A stretch of DNA of 64,000 nt from Globodera rostochiensis (taxonomy: Eukaryota > Nematoda > Chromadorea > Rhabditida > Heteroderidae): NCBI GenBank assembly GCA_018350325.1, contig JAEVLN010000002.1:6231027-6295026 (forward strand), read 5' to 3'. Of this stretch, positions 33,184 to 44,439 are shown piece after piece. Both the position numbers and the translations under genes were made by a program. The first letter of the stretch is position 1, and the number at the start of each line of letters is the position of its first letter. A model generated the notes under the pieces. That model worked only from the letters and a program-made list of their open reading frames with translations, was not told the DNA's origin and ran no database searches.

Positions 33184-33951
33184 GACCATACTGCTCTCCT
33201 TGATTATTCTTTTATTTTTATAATCTGTAATCTTATAATGTTTAAAATGAATCTTCAGCATTCGTCCATAAGAGATTAAAACTCAAATTGTATTTAACAA
33301 TTATATAAATTCATATCAGTATCAATTTTTGCGCTCTATATTATTCCTTTTATAATGTTGCAGCATTATCAAATGTCCATCTTTCTTTATTTATTTTTTT
33401 ACCTTGATGAAATTGTTGCGGTTAGTATTACATTAAACAAATTAGTTATGCTAGGTCAATGCATAAACAAGTAAGTTATCTTTTGGTTTGGCTACGTTCC
33501 GGGTTTTCAGGTTTTAAACCGATGTGCATGGAGTAAGCTCTCCGGTTTATACACCCCACCCCCTACGAATAAAATTATTCACTTATGATTTAATCATTTT
33601 TTATCATTAAGTGCGGACTTTTAGTCTCAAAAAATCTCGCAATAGTAATTAAATCATTGGGCACTCTAATCTTTACAATTTTGGTCAGCTTTTGAGAGGA
33701 TCTTTGATTCCGTACTCATGTTAAAATCATCAAAACATTTTCCCAGCGGCACCTATCGGCGCCGCCGTACTTCTCCCATTCCTAAAAAGTTTTAAAAAAT
33801 TACCTTAATTTTAAAATTTTAGTTACAAATCTTATAGCAAATTATGTCAAAAATTCAAAGTTTTCTCGGCGTCGCTTGCACTGCTGACTCCCTTTCCCCC
33901 AGAAGTAAAGAATTCTCAAATCATTTTAAATGCCACGTCAAAACTGCTTAT
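33184..33951. other. AT-rich DNA and a dispersed repeat copy
   Basis: 33745-33880 is a copy of the CGGCRCCTATCGGCGCCGCC family. 33510-33580 after TTTTCAG is slightly GC-rich and could be a short exon. No gene called. Confidence 0.4.
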
Positions 33952-34168
33952 GGAAAGAAAATTGTTGGAGTAAAATATGCGCAATCGTGCATATTGCTTT
34001 TATTTAATTTACTAATCTTGTTGAAATTTTTAAACAATAAATTAATGAAAACCAACATGTTGCTTTCATTAATTTATTGTTTAAAAATTTAAACAATATA
34101 AGTTTAGTAAATTAAATAAAAGCAATATGCACGATTGTGCATATTTTACTCCAACAATTTTTCTTTCC
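33952..34168. repeat. Near-perfect 217-bp hairpin
   Basis: Left arm 33952-34050 and right arm 34064-34168 are inverted copies with few changes, separated by a 13-nt loop. Both arms contain TTGTTGGAGTAAAATATG and end in GGAAAG on the outside. It may be a recent inverted duplication, a MITE, or a hairpin-RNA source. A plus frame at 33844-34092 runs into the left arm. Confidence 0.85.
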
Positions 34169-34332
34169 ACAGCTCATTTTTAACTTGTATTAAACTTTCT
34201 ATTTTTAATTTTAATTATTTTGCATTATTTACTATTTTAAGGTTATTTTTTACAACTTTGATTAATGCTAAATAATTGTTTCATGTTCGCATATTAAATT
34301 ATTTAAAAGAGTTTATTGTTGAAAATTTCCAG

Positions 34333-34443
34333 GTTGCCGGCGGCATTGCAGTACTGGAATTGTTTGTTGAAGATTTAATCATCATATTTCAAAAATGCTA
34401 CGTTTTTGTAATTGAGAGAAGAAATAGATTCAATAATGAATGA
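34333..34443 (+). CDS. Candidate terminal exon VAGGIAVLEL...
   Basis: ATTTCCAG precedes an open frame to TGA: VAGGIAVLELFVEDLIIIFQ then KCYVFVIERRNRFNNE. Acceptor, frame and amphipathic composition agree. Product unknown. Confidence 0.5.
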   Translation, partial: VAGGIAVLELFVEDLIIIFQKCYVFVIERRNRFNNE

Positions 34444-34559
34444 ATTATGATTTGGCTTCTATATTTTGAACCCGATGTTTTTTTCCAAACATGGTGATTT
34501 CTTTTGTGAAAATTTAGTAATATTTACTATTTGCATTTTTGGTTTCATTGTATACACTC

Positions 34560-34985
34560 ATAACTTTTCTCCATAACTCTCGGCTTTCATGCTTCTAATT
34601 TATGTTTTTTTTTAAATTTTGAGCTAACTTTTAATTGTTCAAGTGCATTTTTTAGGTTTCCAAGGCAACGATTATTATTAATATTATAGAATAAAGAATC
34701 GTAAGTAGAGGCATTGCTTTATTGAATTTTTATATTTTTATTTTCTTATAGATTATTTTAAAAACGTATTTAGTAATTATTTTATAATACCTCTTATTTA
34801 TAAGAACTTCCAAAGTCAGTAATTTAAAGCTGTTATTGGAAAAAGTGGGGTTACTCCTGGTCGTTAGCACTTATCCATTTTGAAACAGGCCAATCACCTT
34901 ATTTTTAAATGATAGTTGGCACTTTCCGGCTAAGTTTGTTAATTTTGTTTTTCAAGTGAAACAAATCAAAACAAAATTTTGGGTT
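34560..34985 (+). repeat. AT-rich block F3, copy 2, with different island
   Basis: Homologous to 23330-23625 on both sides of an island at about 34830-34895 that shows no similarity to the island at the first locus. A frame through it reads NLKLLLEKVGLLLVVSTYPF and stops. Confidence 0.55.
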
Positions 34986-35289
34986 ATATTTAATTAAATA
35001 TCTATTTATTTAAACTTTTTATTATTCCAATAAGTAGGAGTTTTCGTAATTCGATTTATTTACTTATTCGGGACAAATTTATTTTGGTAATAAAAAATGA
35101 GAATTTTTATTTTCTATTAACGACCGGGTTCTTGTGGTATATTTTGATACTTAGCATTTAGGTTAAATATTCTGCTGTAATTTGGTGCTTTCAGACTTTT
35201 TCTTTAAACCATATCCTGTTTTTATGGCCACGCACAAATCCACATTTTTTTCAGTTAAAATGAAATTTAAAGTGTTTTAATTTAATTTT

Positions 35290-35490
35290 TTACTTTTTAT
35301 TAAAATTCTTTTGTATTATGTATCCGACTTTGACTTTAACCGCGGCATTAGCGTTATTGTCCAATATCCTCGTGAACTCCTTATTCACGGCCTCGGCCAA
35401 TGGTGAGTTCGGATCTTTACGAATAAATTGAGTCAGAATGTCGTTGATTTGAGTGTTAACATCAAAACCGAGGCTGGTAAAAGTCGACAT
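35290..35490 (-). CDS. Small protein gene, 66 aa, MSTFTSLGFD...
   Basis: Minus-strand ATG (35488-35490) opens MSTFTSLGFDVNTQINDILT, then QFIRKDPNSPLAEAVNKEFT and RILDNNANAAVKVKVGYIIQ, ending NFNKK and TAA. Soluble, mixed alpha/beta-looking; no transmembrane segment. Upstream there is a good donor GTAAGT (35619-35624) and an acceptor (35559-35560) that would remove a 66-nt 5'-UTR intron. Family not recognised. One of the most gene-like items here. Confidence 0.6.
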   Translation of the reverse strand: MSTFTSLGFDVNTQINDILTQFIRKDPNSPLAEAVNKEFTRILDNNANAAVKVKVGYIIQKNFNKK

Positions 35491-35634
35491 TATCAATAAA
35501 ATTCAGTCAAGCAATTAAATTTAAATTTATGGTTTTTAATATAATTTAAGATACAGAACTTTAATGGAAAACAACGGTGTAAAGTGCTTTGAAAATTGAA
35601 ATACATTTAATAATTCATACTTACATGTTAAAAA

Positions 35635-35790
35635 GTTATGTTTTGAATTTGGTTCAGATGTCCTTCTTTTTGTGTTGTATTATGAAGAATTGCTTCCGTT
35701 TCTATGTTGTGTAGGAATTGGGGTGCAACGTCGCCGTCGTGCCGAGCCAGTTCAGCTTGCTGATCTGACTGTCCTGGCTACTGGTTATTT
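35635..35790 (-). CDS. Upstream coding-like island of the same strand
   Basis: The minus frame reads PGQSDQQAELARHDGDVAPQ, FLHNIETEAILHNTTQKEGH, then LNQIQNITF and TAA, just before the GTAAGT donor. Either it is the end of a separate peptide, or it is a 5' exon of the MSTF gene with an upstream frame. Convincing as protein, uncertain in role. Confidence 0.45.
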
Positions 35791-36277
35791 CAAAAGTATT
35801 ATTTATTTTTATTGATGGAATTTTTTCGTTTTTTAAAATTAATTAATAATATATATATATTAACAATGCCCAATTGTCAAGTCCTCACGCCTAAATTAAA
35901 TTGTCGTTAAAAACATGCTGCAAAGTACTTTTGTGAGCTTTAAATCAATGAAATTACAGTGGTATGTTTTAGCATTTCTATTTTTAGTTTTTTGTACCTA
36001 TAAAAATATAAAAGCAACTCTTTAACTATTTTAGAAAAATTTAATATAGTTTACTTTTTATATATAAATTTATTTATCATTTTTTTTATTTTGGTGCAAT
36101 TTATTTAAATTATGCAAAAGGTTAAGTCCCGTTTATAGGAATTTCCCTTCAATACTCAAGCTTTTTATGAATCTTTATGTGCTGTTTATAAGCTTTTGTT
36201 GATCTGCATATTGCATTTGCATTTATTAATAACTTTAAATTATTTTAATTTGTTGTTTAAACCTCATTATTGTATAA

Positions 36278-36406
36278 TGGCAAATTTATCGCTGGCGGGA
36301 AACCACCCGCAGCAAAATCGAAGAATTGTTCGGAGCTCAATTGTGCAACGAAGTCATGGACATTGATGATCTGCCCTTTTCGTCATTTGCAATGGACTAT
36401 ACTTGA
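36278..36406 (+). CDS. Candidate terminal exon, acidic end
   Basis: The frame WQIYRWRETTRSKIEELFGA then QLCNEVMDIDDLPFSSFAMD ends YT and TGA. Within it CACCCGCAG is a possible acceptor, leaving KIEELFGA onward. A second frame starting with ATG at 36277 (MANLSLAGNHPQQNRR) is also open. Product unknown. Confidence 0.45.
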   Translation, partial: WQIYRWRETTRSKIEELFGAQLCNEVMDIDDLPFSSFAMDYT

Positions 36407-38326
36407 CACAAACAAACATTGAATTCAATTTTTTACTTTTTATTAAAATTATTATGTAATAACTCTACATGCCTCGGTCTGTTTGCCCACCAATAAAAGC
36501 TGAACTTTTTAATTTTTTTATACATAATTTTTTTTTAAAGCAAAAGTAATGTTAGAAGCTTTTTTGGATTTTTGAGCTTTTATGATTAAAATTAAATTTT
36601 ATTTAATATCTTAATAGATTTCTATTTATCATTTTGTAAGTAGCTATTCTTTATATTTTATTATCTTAACGATAAAACTATTTTATTTATAATTTTAAGT
36701 GAGGAGGTAATTAATTCAATTTTGGAATATATTTATGGTAACAGCATCTTTCTTATTTTCATTTCTTATTATTTAGCTTTTTAGTACATTTTAAAGATTT
36801 TTTAACATAACACATATTTTTTTTAAATCGGTTAGATCTACTTTTTAAAAGTTTGTATAAAGAAAGTGCTGTTTAATAATTTGTTTCTCACAACCTTACT
36901 TTTTCATGTTACATTTAATATTAGGTAACCGAATAAAATTAATAAGGAATACATTCTTGCTTATTGTATATAATTATTTTTATTCCATCTTTATATATTT
37001 TACAATTTTATATAATCTGTTTTATGATATAAGTAAACTCATATAATTAACAGAAATTTCTTTTGCAAAAATAAAACATTTAAAGCAAATAAACAAAATA
37101 TTTTATATATTTATATAATGATTTCATTATGAACAAATTGTATCAAGACCAATCAATTTAGTTTAAAACAAAACAAAAAAGCTCATTAATACTAGCACAT
37201 CAATATTGTATTAATTGGATAAACTGAATTTATAAAATTTTAATAAATATTTTTAAAAAAAGATTATTTTAATTCAATAAATTAAAAATGATAAGAGAAA
37301 CAAATTTTAAAAAATGTTTTTGAATAAAGCATTTGTTCCTAATTACAAAATTTTTTACATTTTCTTTTAGGGTTTATTTAGTTATTTATAATTGTAAACA
37401 AATGTTTACCATTCCTTAATGGAAGCGCACTCCGAATTTTAGGAAATCAATTTATATCTTAACGGGAGCAGGAATCCCTTAAAGTTTTAAATTTTTTTTG
37501 AAAAAATCGTATTTTTGTTTTTCTGAAAGCATTAGTATCAACGATTTTTCTAAAAAAACAAATTACGAAACACTTTAATATGCTAAAAATTCACTAACAT
37601 TTAAAAAAATTTTTGATTATAAAAATTATGCTATTTAAATTTTTTATACAGACAAATACACTGCGTTTAAAAATAAAAGAATTCTTACTTCTGGACATGA
37701 GAAGTTGCAGATATAAAATAAATACTATTCTTGGTTTTAATTGGATCCTTGTTGAATGTCGAATGATGAATTGACTGCGTGATCATACGACCAAGTTTTA
37801 AAAATTTTACGCGACTTTTTTTATAGAGAAAGTTGCAATAATTTCGCAAATTTGATAAGTAACAAAACTTTCACATAAATTAACGCCACTCCCGCTACAC
37901 CTATTCTATAAATAGCTTTTTAGTATTATGATTAGAAATTAATTGTTTGAAACATTGTTGAATTGAAATGTTTATAAAAATATTTATTTTATTATGTCAG
38001 ATTTATAGGTTAGTCAACTAAAAATAATATTAACATTAAAAATTATACAAAAACTTATGTCTTTAAAATTAGGTTTAAAAGATCCTTTCGTCTATCCGTA
38101 AAATTTTGTAGACCTTCCAAATTAAACGCGTATTCTTATCCAACTAATGTATAGACATTTATTATATAGTTTTTTGAAATCTTTGAGTAAGAATATAAAT
38201 ATTTTTTTTAGTAGAGTTATTCCATAAAGATATAAAATTGATATATGTTTGCTTATTAGGTTCCAGACTATGAAACATTAGTTTTTTAAAGGCTAAAAAG
38301 TTTATTTTTGTTTTTTTTGTTATTTT
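36407..38326. other. Long AT-rich stretch, no gene seen
   Basis: Weak islands only: 37395-37460 (plus, KCLPFLNGSALRILGNQF) and 37750-37830. The rest is low-complexity A/T. Confidence 0.4.
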
Positions 38327-38503
38327 TTAAATTGACAAATTCTTTACAATATTATTAATTTCATCCATTGTTGTTTTGAAGCTGTGACGTTGCGCACGAC
38401 GCTCTTCGGTAGCTTGAAGCATGTCCCTTGTCGTGCGAAGCCCGTGTATTGCGATACTTAGTTTGTTAAGTAAATATTTATTTTCTTCATCCTTGACCAC
38501 CAT
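38327..38503 (-). CDS. Small complete frame, 58 aa, coiled-coil-like
   Basis: Minus-strand ATG to TAA: MVVKDEENKYLLNKLSIAIH, GLRTTRDMLQATEERRAQRH, SFKTTMDEINNIVKNLSI. An in-frame TAG lies two codons upstream, so the ATG is the natural start. Charged, heptad-like spacing of L/I/M suggests a helical or coiled-coil protein. Upstream on minus, 38530-38590 reads DSKPVRSADISVGCC and reaches a GGTATT donor, so a split gene is possible. The plus frame over it (38421-38639) is weaker. Not recognised. Confidence 0.55.
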   Translation of the reverse strand: MVVKDEENKYLLNKLSIAIHGLRTTRDMLQATEERRAQRHSFKTTMDEINNIVKNLSI

Positions 38504-41150
38504 TTTCTATTACAAGCCCATAAGCAAGATTAATACCCTGCAGCAACCGACGCTAATGTCAGCGGATCTGACCGGTTTCGAATCAAATAACTTTTTTTTT
38601 TTGTTTTATTTTAAGAAATGTTTTCTTATTACACATTGAAACCTAAACGAACAAAGTTATGCGAATAATTTCCATTGTCAAATTTCGCTTATTATAGAAT
38701 GGATTTTTTTCGATATTATTTATCTTTTCTTCAACTTATTTTATTCTGTAAATGAATGTTTACAATTGCCATTAATAATTCTATTTATTACTTATAGTTT
38801 TTCACTGTAATATATTTGAGTTTCAAACTTATTATTTGCACTTTTTATATTTGTTGATTTTATTTATTTCTTTTATTCAAATCTCTTGTTGGTAAATACA
38901 CTGCAATATTGTCTGTTTTGGTGTTTGATGTTAAAATTTTAACTTATAACTGACGTTTTAATGAGGTACCAACCAGAAGCTTTATTTAGCAATTATTCAA
39001 CTTTAATTGATGAAACATTGTTTTAATTTGATGCCCTTGAAGCTATAATGCAGGAATTTATTGGGATTCCCCGATTTCTGAATAATTAAGCAACTTTGTT
39101 GTTGTTTTGAATACGGTATAATCGTTTAAATTATCAAAACAAAATTATGTTATTGATGCATACACCGATGTTTTACTGGATTGAAAATATATTCTAATAA
39201 ACAAATAACATATTAACTTGTAAATTTTATTTTTCAACTTTGCATTATAGATTAAAGCCATTGTTTCTGATATTTATTTATTATTAAGTCTACGACGTTC
39301 TGCTTTGTTAATTTGGTTTAAAACGTGATATAAATTTAACATTTTCTTGCTTTTCTTCGTACAAATGACCGTACATTTTTGATCCATTAAAATTTGCATA
39401 ATTATTTTTTGGTGTTTATTTTTCAAACAATTTCTTATTAACATTAAGCATTTTTACGCTACGGCTTTTAATGAATAAAATTGAAATTAAATTATTATTA
39501 TTTTTTTTTAACTTTATTCGTCCGCATTCTCTACTTGAGTGCGTCCATCTCTTCTGTTTATTTGAAATAATAAATATTTTTCAAAGTTTTCTCTCGAGCG
39601 TGCGAAAAAAATATTGAAACACAAAAACATTTAGTAATATGCACAGCGGTTTTATGTTAATTTAAAATATCAACGATCCAAAATTATTTTGAATGGTTAC
39701 AAAATGTTGCATCGTATCCAAGAGCGAAAGATTGATTTTTTTGTTTATTTATATTTTTACATTTATTATTTTGATATTACTGTTCTTTAATTTTTAGATT
39801 GTACTAAGTTAACCAATACAAAGTTTTATTTGGATGCAGGCCATTTAACGGTTTTTAAAATTGTTAATTAAATTAATTGGTTTATAAAATTTTTGTATGT
39901 ATGGGGGGTAACTTAGTTTTATGTCTTTTTTATCTTATGCTCTTGTAGAACTTTGACACTAATAATATAATTTAACCATCGGGTGTAGTTAAATTAAGTA
40001 TAAAATATGTTTATATATTGCTTGTTATTTTGATATAATGGTTTAATAACAAATTTATATGGTTAAATTTGGATTTCTTTGTAACTCAAAAACTCGATAT
40101 AAAACCAAAATAAATCACAATATTGCGACAACTTGCATCCTTAGATGGGCCAAGTTGATTCATAACAACATAAAGTGTTTTTTATTTACTTCATCCATGG
40201 GAGTGTTTATTTATTTTTACATTTGGATTTGATATTTTTAAAAATTACATGGAAAAGTGTTTTTTATATACCATTCATTATATCATGTGCGTGCATCACA
40301 TATAACTTATTTTTTAAATTGAAAAGTATAGTCATTTATATTGACATTTTTATTGATTTTATGAAATTTTGTTCTATAGATATCCTGAAAAGATTATATA
40401 TAATATAAACAGATGATTAGAAATATCTGTATTTCCAAACAGTTTTAAGGATTTATCTGATTTTATATCAGTGTTTAATATATTTTTTTATATTTGATTT
40501 TATAACTCTTTTTTTCATTTATTATGTTTTCAGTGTAATTTTCGTTTTATAAAATTATTTTGGCAACTCACAAACAAACTAAATTTGTTTAGGTTGAGAA
40601 TCATTTTTAACTCAATTAATTATATTTTTAGTTTTTTCATTTGAGTTTGTTTTAATTTAGATGATCAATTGAGGATAAGGACAAATGCTCTGGTATTTGG
40701 ACTTATAATTGATTTTTAAAATTAATGACGTGAGAATTAAGCAGTTGATTTTTTCTAAAAAAAATTGAAAATAATTTATTAGGTCGTGAACACTGATTAT
40801 TATTGGTTAGAATTAATAAGTATAAATGACATCGTCTTCTCCCATACTGGCCACTCTTGAAAAATTAATTTTGCCTTTTTTTTAAATGAGTGATAGATGA
40901 AGTCGGGCTTTTGAGCGTCGGACAGCTCACATCACTGTTTCCTGCTGTTGCTTGTTAAAAAAATTTTACACTTCAACACAATTAAATTTTATTATCCCCT
41001 TTTAAATTTGTTTCACAATATATTCACTACATGTTATTCCAAATTGCTTAAAATATTGCGCTTATCAAGCCCCCAATAATCCATATTTATCCTTACTTTT
41101 ATATTAGTTCATTTTATTATTTATATATTTTCTCTTCGACCGGCAATTTC
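38504..41150. other. AT-rich stretch with weak islands
   Basis: 39525-39560 (minus, INRRDGRTQVENADE) and 40828-40970 (plus, MTSSSPILATLEKLIL then, in a neighbouring patch, VIDEVGLLSVGQLTSLFPAV) are coding-like. A 77-codon frame at 40175-40408 is A/T-driven and very hydrophobic. Otherwise nothing. Confidence 0.35.
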
Positions 41151-41690
41151 ACTTGCGTCACTTTCTATTTTTAATTATTCGCACTTACTAATTTCAATGT
41201 TCTCCAATTTCTTGGTTTGTAAACAGACTAATGTTTTGCTATTAAATATTTTAAAACTATTTTTTTGTGAAAATTTTTGTTTGAATGAACACACAAATAT
41301 GAATGAATTTATAATAATTTAAAAATACAGTTTAAATTAAATATATATATTATTTTTAAAAAGATAAAATTTTCATGCTGTAGTCCCATTTTTAGTCGCT
41401 CATAGCAATAAATAATATTTTGATTTTAGAATAAATATTTCTATTAGGTTTTTTGTACTACAAAAATATGAAGTAAGGCCACGTCGTATCCACTTTATGG
41501 CATCACATAGGCGCCAGCCAGATTCAAGTTGAACTTTAATGGAGCATTAAATATTTCATATTATAGGGAAACAGGTTGCTTCACTTTTTTTGAGGATTTT
41601 TTAGTAATTTCCATTTTTGCTACTCTTTTATATAATTTTGAACTATTTTTCAAGTTTTTATTACGCAACATTTTTTATGTAAGTGCGAAT
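41151..41690 (+). repeat. Dispersed block F5, copy 1
   Basis: Closely similar over about 540 bp to 51447-52010, starting CACTTGCGTCACTTTCTATT and ending near GCAACATTTTTTATGTA. A right-end fragment recurs at 55515-55580. Directly beyond the right boundary the two loci carry unrelated islands (41691-41800 versus 52011-52200). Confidence 0.75.
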
Positions 41691-41874
41691 TAAGGGCTTT
41701 CAGTTCCAGTGATTGAAAATTGCCCACGGTAGTACCAACAGTTCAAAATGCTCCAACTCTTAGACCATTACGCATTCGCATGTGAATTAGGTGAATACTT
41801 CTTGAATCTATGTATAAATTAAATTTATAGTATGTTTAATTTTTGCGTTTTCAAATATTTTTTTAATATGATTT

Positions 41875-41956
41875 GATGTGTGCACATTCTAAGCTCCCCT
41901 ATATCAATTTGGTGTGAAGCATTTTTTTTACTGCTTTTGAACTTTTATTTTGTTTA
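41875..41956 (+). CDS. Candidate exon paired with 52271
   Basis: After a shared GATTTGATGTGTG, the frame CVHILSSPISIWCEAFF runs open to TAG. At 52271 the matching frame reads CVYTSDLPLSKAVATNFSFF. Ends are conserved, the middle is not. This may be a fast-diverging exon pair. Confidence 0.35.
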
Positions 41957-42862
41957 GGTTTTTTAAATAAAATTTTTATTTTGAAAGTTTTTTGGTAAAT
42001 ATTTTCCGTATACTAAAATGAACAAAAGGTGACGACGTTTTTTGCTTTTTTAAAAGGTCTTTTAATTGAATTTTAAGTTTTATATTTTAAATACATTAAT
42101 ATAATGTACAGCTTGTATTTTTCCAATTTTTTTAAGATTGAAGAACATAATAATTTTTAAAATATAATTGTTAAAAATAAATTAAATATTTGCCCAATAA
42201 TACACAAACGCTTTTATTTGGTTTGGTCAAATTATGGTTGTGTATTACTTTTAATAAAAAAATGTCTAGCTATTTTATCTTTACGTTCATCGATTTAAGA
42301 AGTAGGTAAACAGTTGATTATATATCTTACTAGTTTAGTTTTTTAACCAATTAAGTCTTGCTAATTTAATTTAATCCTTCGCATCAAGACACAGTTTTTT
42401 CATATTGTCAATTTGATGGATTGGTTGATAAGAATCAAATTTAAATTATTTAAATTTATGTTATAATTTGCTTTGTATAATATATTATAGTGTTTGATCA
42501 ATATTTCTGCTTTGTAAATATAACAAAGCTAACTCAATTGAATTTATTTTGATTATTTTATTTTGCCTTTTATTTGTATAAATTTAGTTGTAACATTTAA
42601 CTGTTGTTTTATAGCATATTTGATGATTTATTATATACGCTAATATTTAACATTGTATATATCTGAAAGCAGTAAATTTGTTAAGGGATTTGCTGGGAGG
42701 GTTCCGGCGATTTCCGTAGATTTTAACCTATTTTTGTTGAAAAAATTGATCCCGAAAATTACACCAGGTCTGGAGCCAGAGTCCACTCCGGGCTCTAGAC
42801 TTAACCCAAAATTAATTTAAATTGAATGCCAAATTCATAAAGATCAATATTAGTTTAAAATT

Positions 42863-43055
42863 TTTACCGGAAAACCGGTAATTTACCGCGGTAAATGACT
42901 TGGACGTTAACGGTAAATCGGTAAATTTACCGATTTTTACCGTTACCGGTTTTTACCTGTTGGGACTGAAATGCGACCGGTAATGGTAAACCGGTAAATT
43001 TACCGTGAATTTTTACCGATTTTTACCGTTTTTTACCGCGGTAAATTTTACCGTG
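42863..43055. repeat. Palindromic ACCGGTAAA satellite-like tract
   Basis: Dense alternation of TTTACCG, CGGTAAA and ACCGGT in both orientations over about 190 bp, so most of it can pair with itself. Similar tracts are known from arthropod and nematode MITE ends, but no boundary or duplication was found. Confidence 0.6.
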
Positions 43056-43202
43056 CCAAACAATAATTATCATTGAATCGGCGATAGCCTTTATAAACAA
43101 AATGGCATACATAAATTTAAACTTTTTGGTTTTAATTTGTGCACATTTTCGTGTTAAGTATTTTAACTTATTTGAATTTTATTATATATATTACTTGCTT
43201 AT

Positions 43203-43300
43203 TTGACAACACTACCAAGAAGCCCACCGAGGCTAAAAACAAAACCTTCGCCATTAAGAGAACGATTTTCAACAAATTCCACTGATTTAATTTTAAACAC
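43203..43300. other. Coding-like island, strand undecided
   Basis: Plus reads TTKKPTEAKNKTFAIKRTIF in one frame and LPRSPPRLKTKPSPLRERF in another. Minus reads SVEFVENRSLNGEGFVFSLG. It is certainly not background sequence, but the coding strand is unclear. Confidence 0.3.
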
Positions 43301-43690
43301 CTGGCCTTTTTTTTCGTCATTTTACTCTTTGCCGATTTATTATCTTCAAATTTTAGTATTTTGGCTTAAGCGCAGTGTTGTCTAGCGCTGCTATAGATGT
43401 CTTCGTTGTTAACGACCTTCTAAGTCTTCGTTTATTCTTTTACCATATTAAAAAATTAATTTATAATTCGACTCACGATGAAAGTTCAAAAAGTAGGGAA
43501 ATTACGTTTTTATCTCCTTACTATTTTAGTTTTAAATTTACAAAATTAAGCCTTGATAAATTAATTAGGTTTTAACAATAAATAAACTTTTAAGCTTTAT
43601 TTGTGATTGATCCAAAGATTTTTACATACAAGATCCTCTCATGCCCCACGATGATCGTCTTCTCGACAATCCGTCACAGTTAACTCCGCC

Positions 43691-43807
43691 TCAAACAGTT
43701 TCGCATCCCAAATCTTGGGTTCGGTCGGTATATTTGCACACTGTCCGCTTCAACTGCTCCGTCAAGGACTCGATCCCAAAATCAGAAGCGGTGAGCGGAG
43801 CTGCCAT
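43691..43807 (-). CDS. Candidate first exon MAAPLTASDF...
   Basis: Minus ATG opens MAAPLTASDFGIESLTEQLK, RTVCKYTDRTQDLGCETV, then TGA; GTTTGAGG at the end could be the donor. The plus strand (43641-43841) is open too, with PHDDRLLDNPSQLTPPQTVS. The minus frame has the more ordinary composition and a clean start. Unknown product. Confidence 0.42.
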   Translation of the reverse strand: MAAPLTASDFGIESLTEQLKRTVCKYTDRTQDLGCETV

Positions 43808-43872
43808 CTCAATGAGAAGCTTACTTAGCAAAGCTTTTTGAAATTTTATCATTAGAATTAAGTTGAATTTGC

Positions 43873-43970
43873 AGGGTAATCCGAATAATTGTTGAGCAAT
43901 TGTTTTTATGTAAATTTTCTGAGAGTGCATTAGTTCTTTTGGAGCGATTTAATTATTCATGTCATACTTT
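43873..43970 (+). repeat. Block F6, copy 1
   Basis: Shares GAGCAATTGTTTTTATG and GAGAGTGCATTAGTTCTT with 45412-45510 (GAGAGCATTAGTTCTCTT there). Both follow an acceptor-like GCAG and lie just downstream of unrelated GC-rich islands (43641-43841; 45209-45337). Confidence 0.6.
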
Positions 43971-44439
43971 TTATGTTAAAAAATATTGATTAAAATTAAT
44001 TGTGTAGATAAATCTTTATTATTTTATCATTTGTTATATTTTAGTTTTGCTTTTTATATTTTAGCGTTATTTCTTACACCGAAGTTTGCAATTGAAGATT
44101 TTTTTTAAACGATTACTTTAAATTTATTTCAAATAACATTAAAAAAATTTACTTCATCTATAACCAAGCTTTTGAGCATTATATGTAACTTTGATAATAT
44201 AATAGATAAATAATAATCTTTTGTTTTTTTTGACGACCTTTATTTATTTTAGGTCTCTGCAAACGGTTTAATTTTCAAATTATAATTTTATACAAAACTT
44301 TGTACATATTCTAACAAAAATTCCGCATATGTTGTTGCGATGATGTTGTGTTTTCTTCTTTGTTTGAGACTAATTTATATTTTAAAGGCTTATAATTAAG
44401 TATTAATCTTAATTGTTTTTATAAATCCGTTTTTAATCT

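Noticed and set aside
40175..40408. 77-codon hydrophobic frame
   Set aside because: Codon content is almost entirely A/T-driven Phe/Ile/Tyr/Leu; no composition contrast with flanks.
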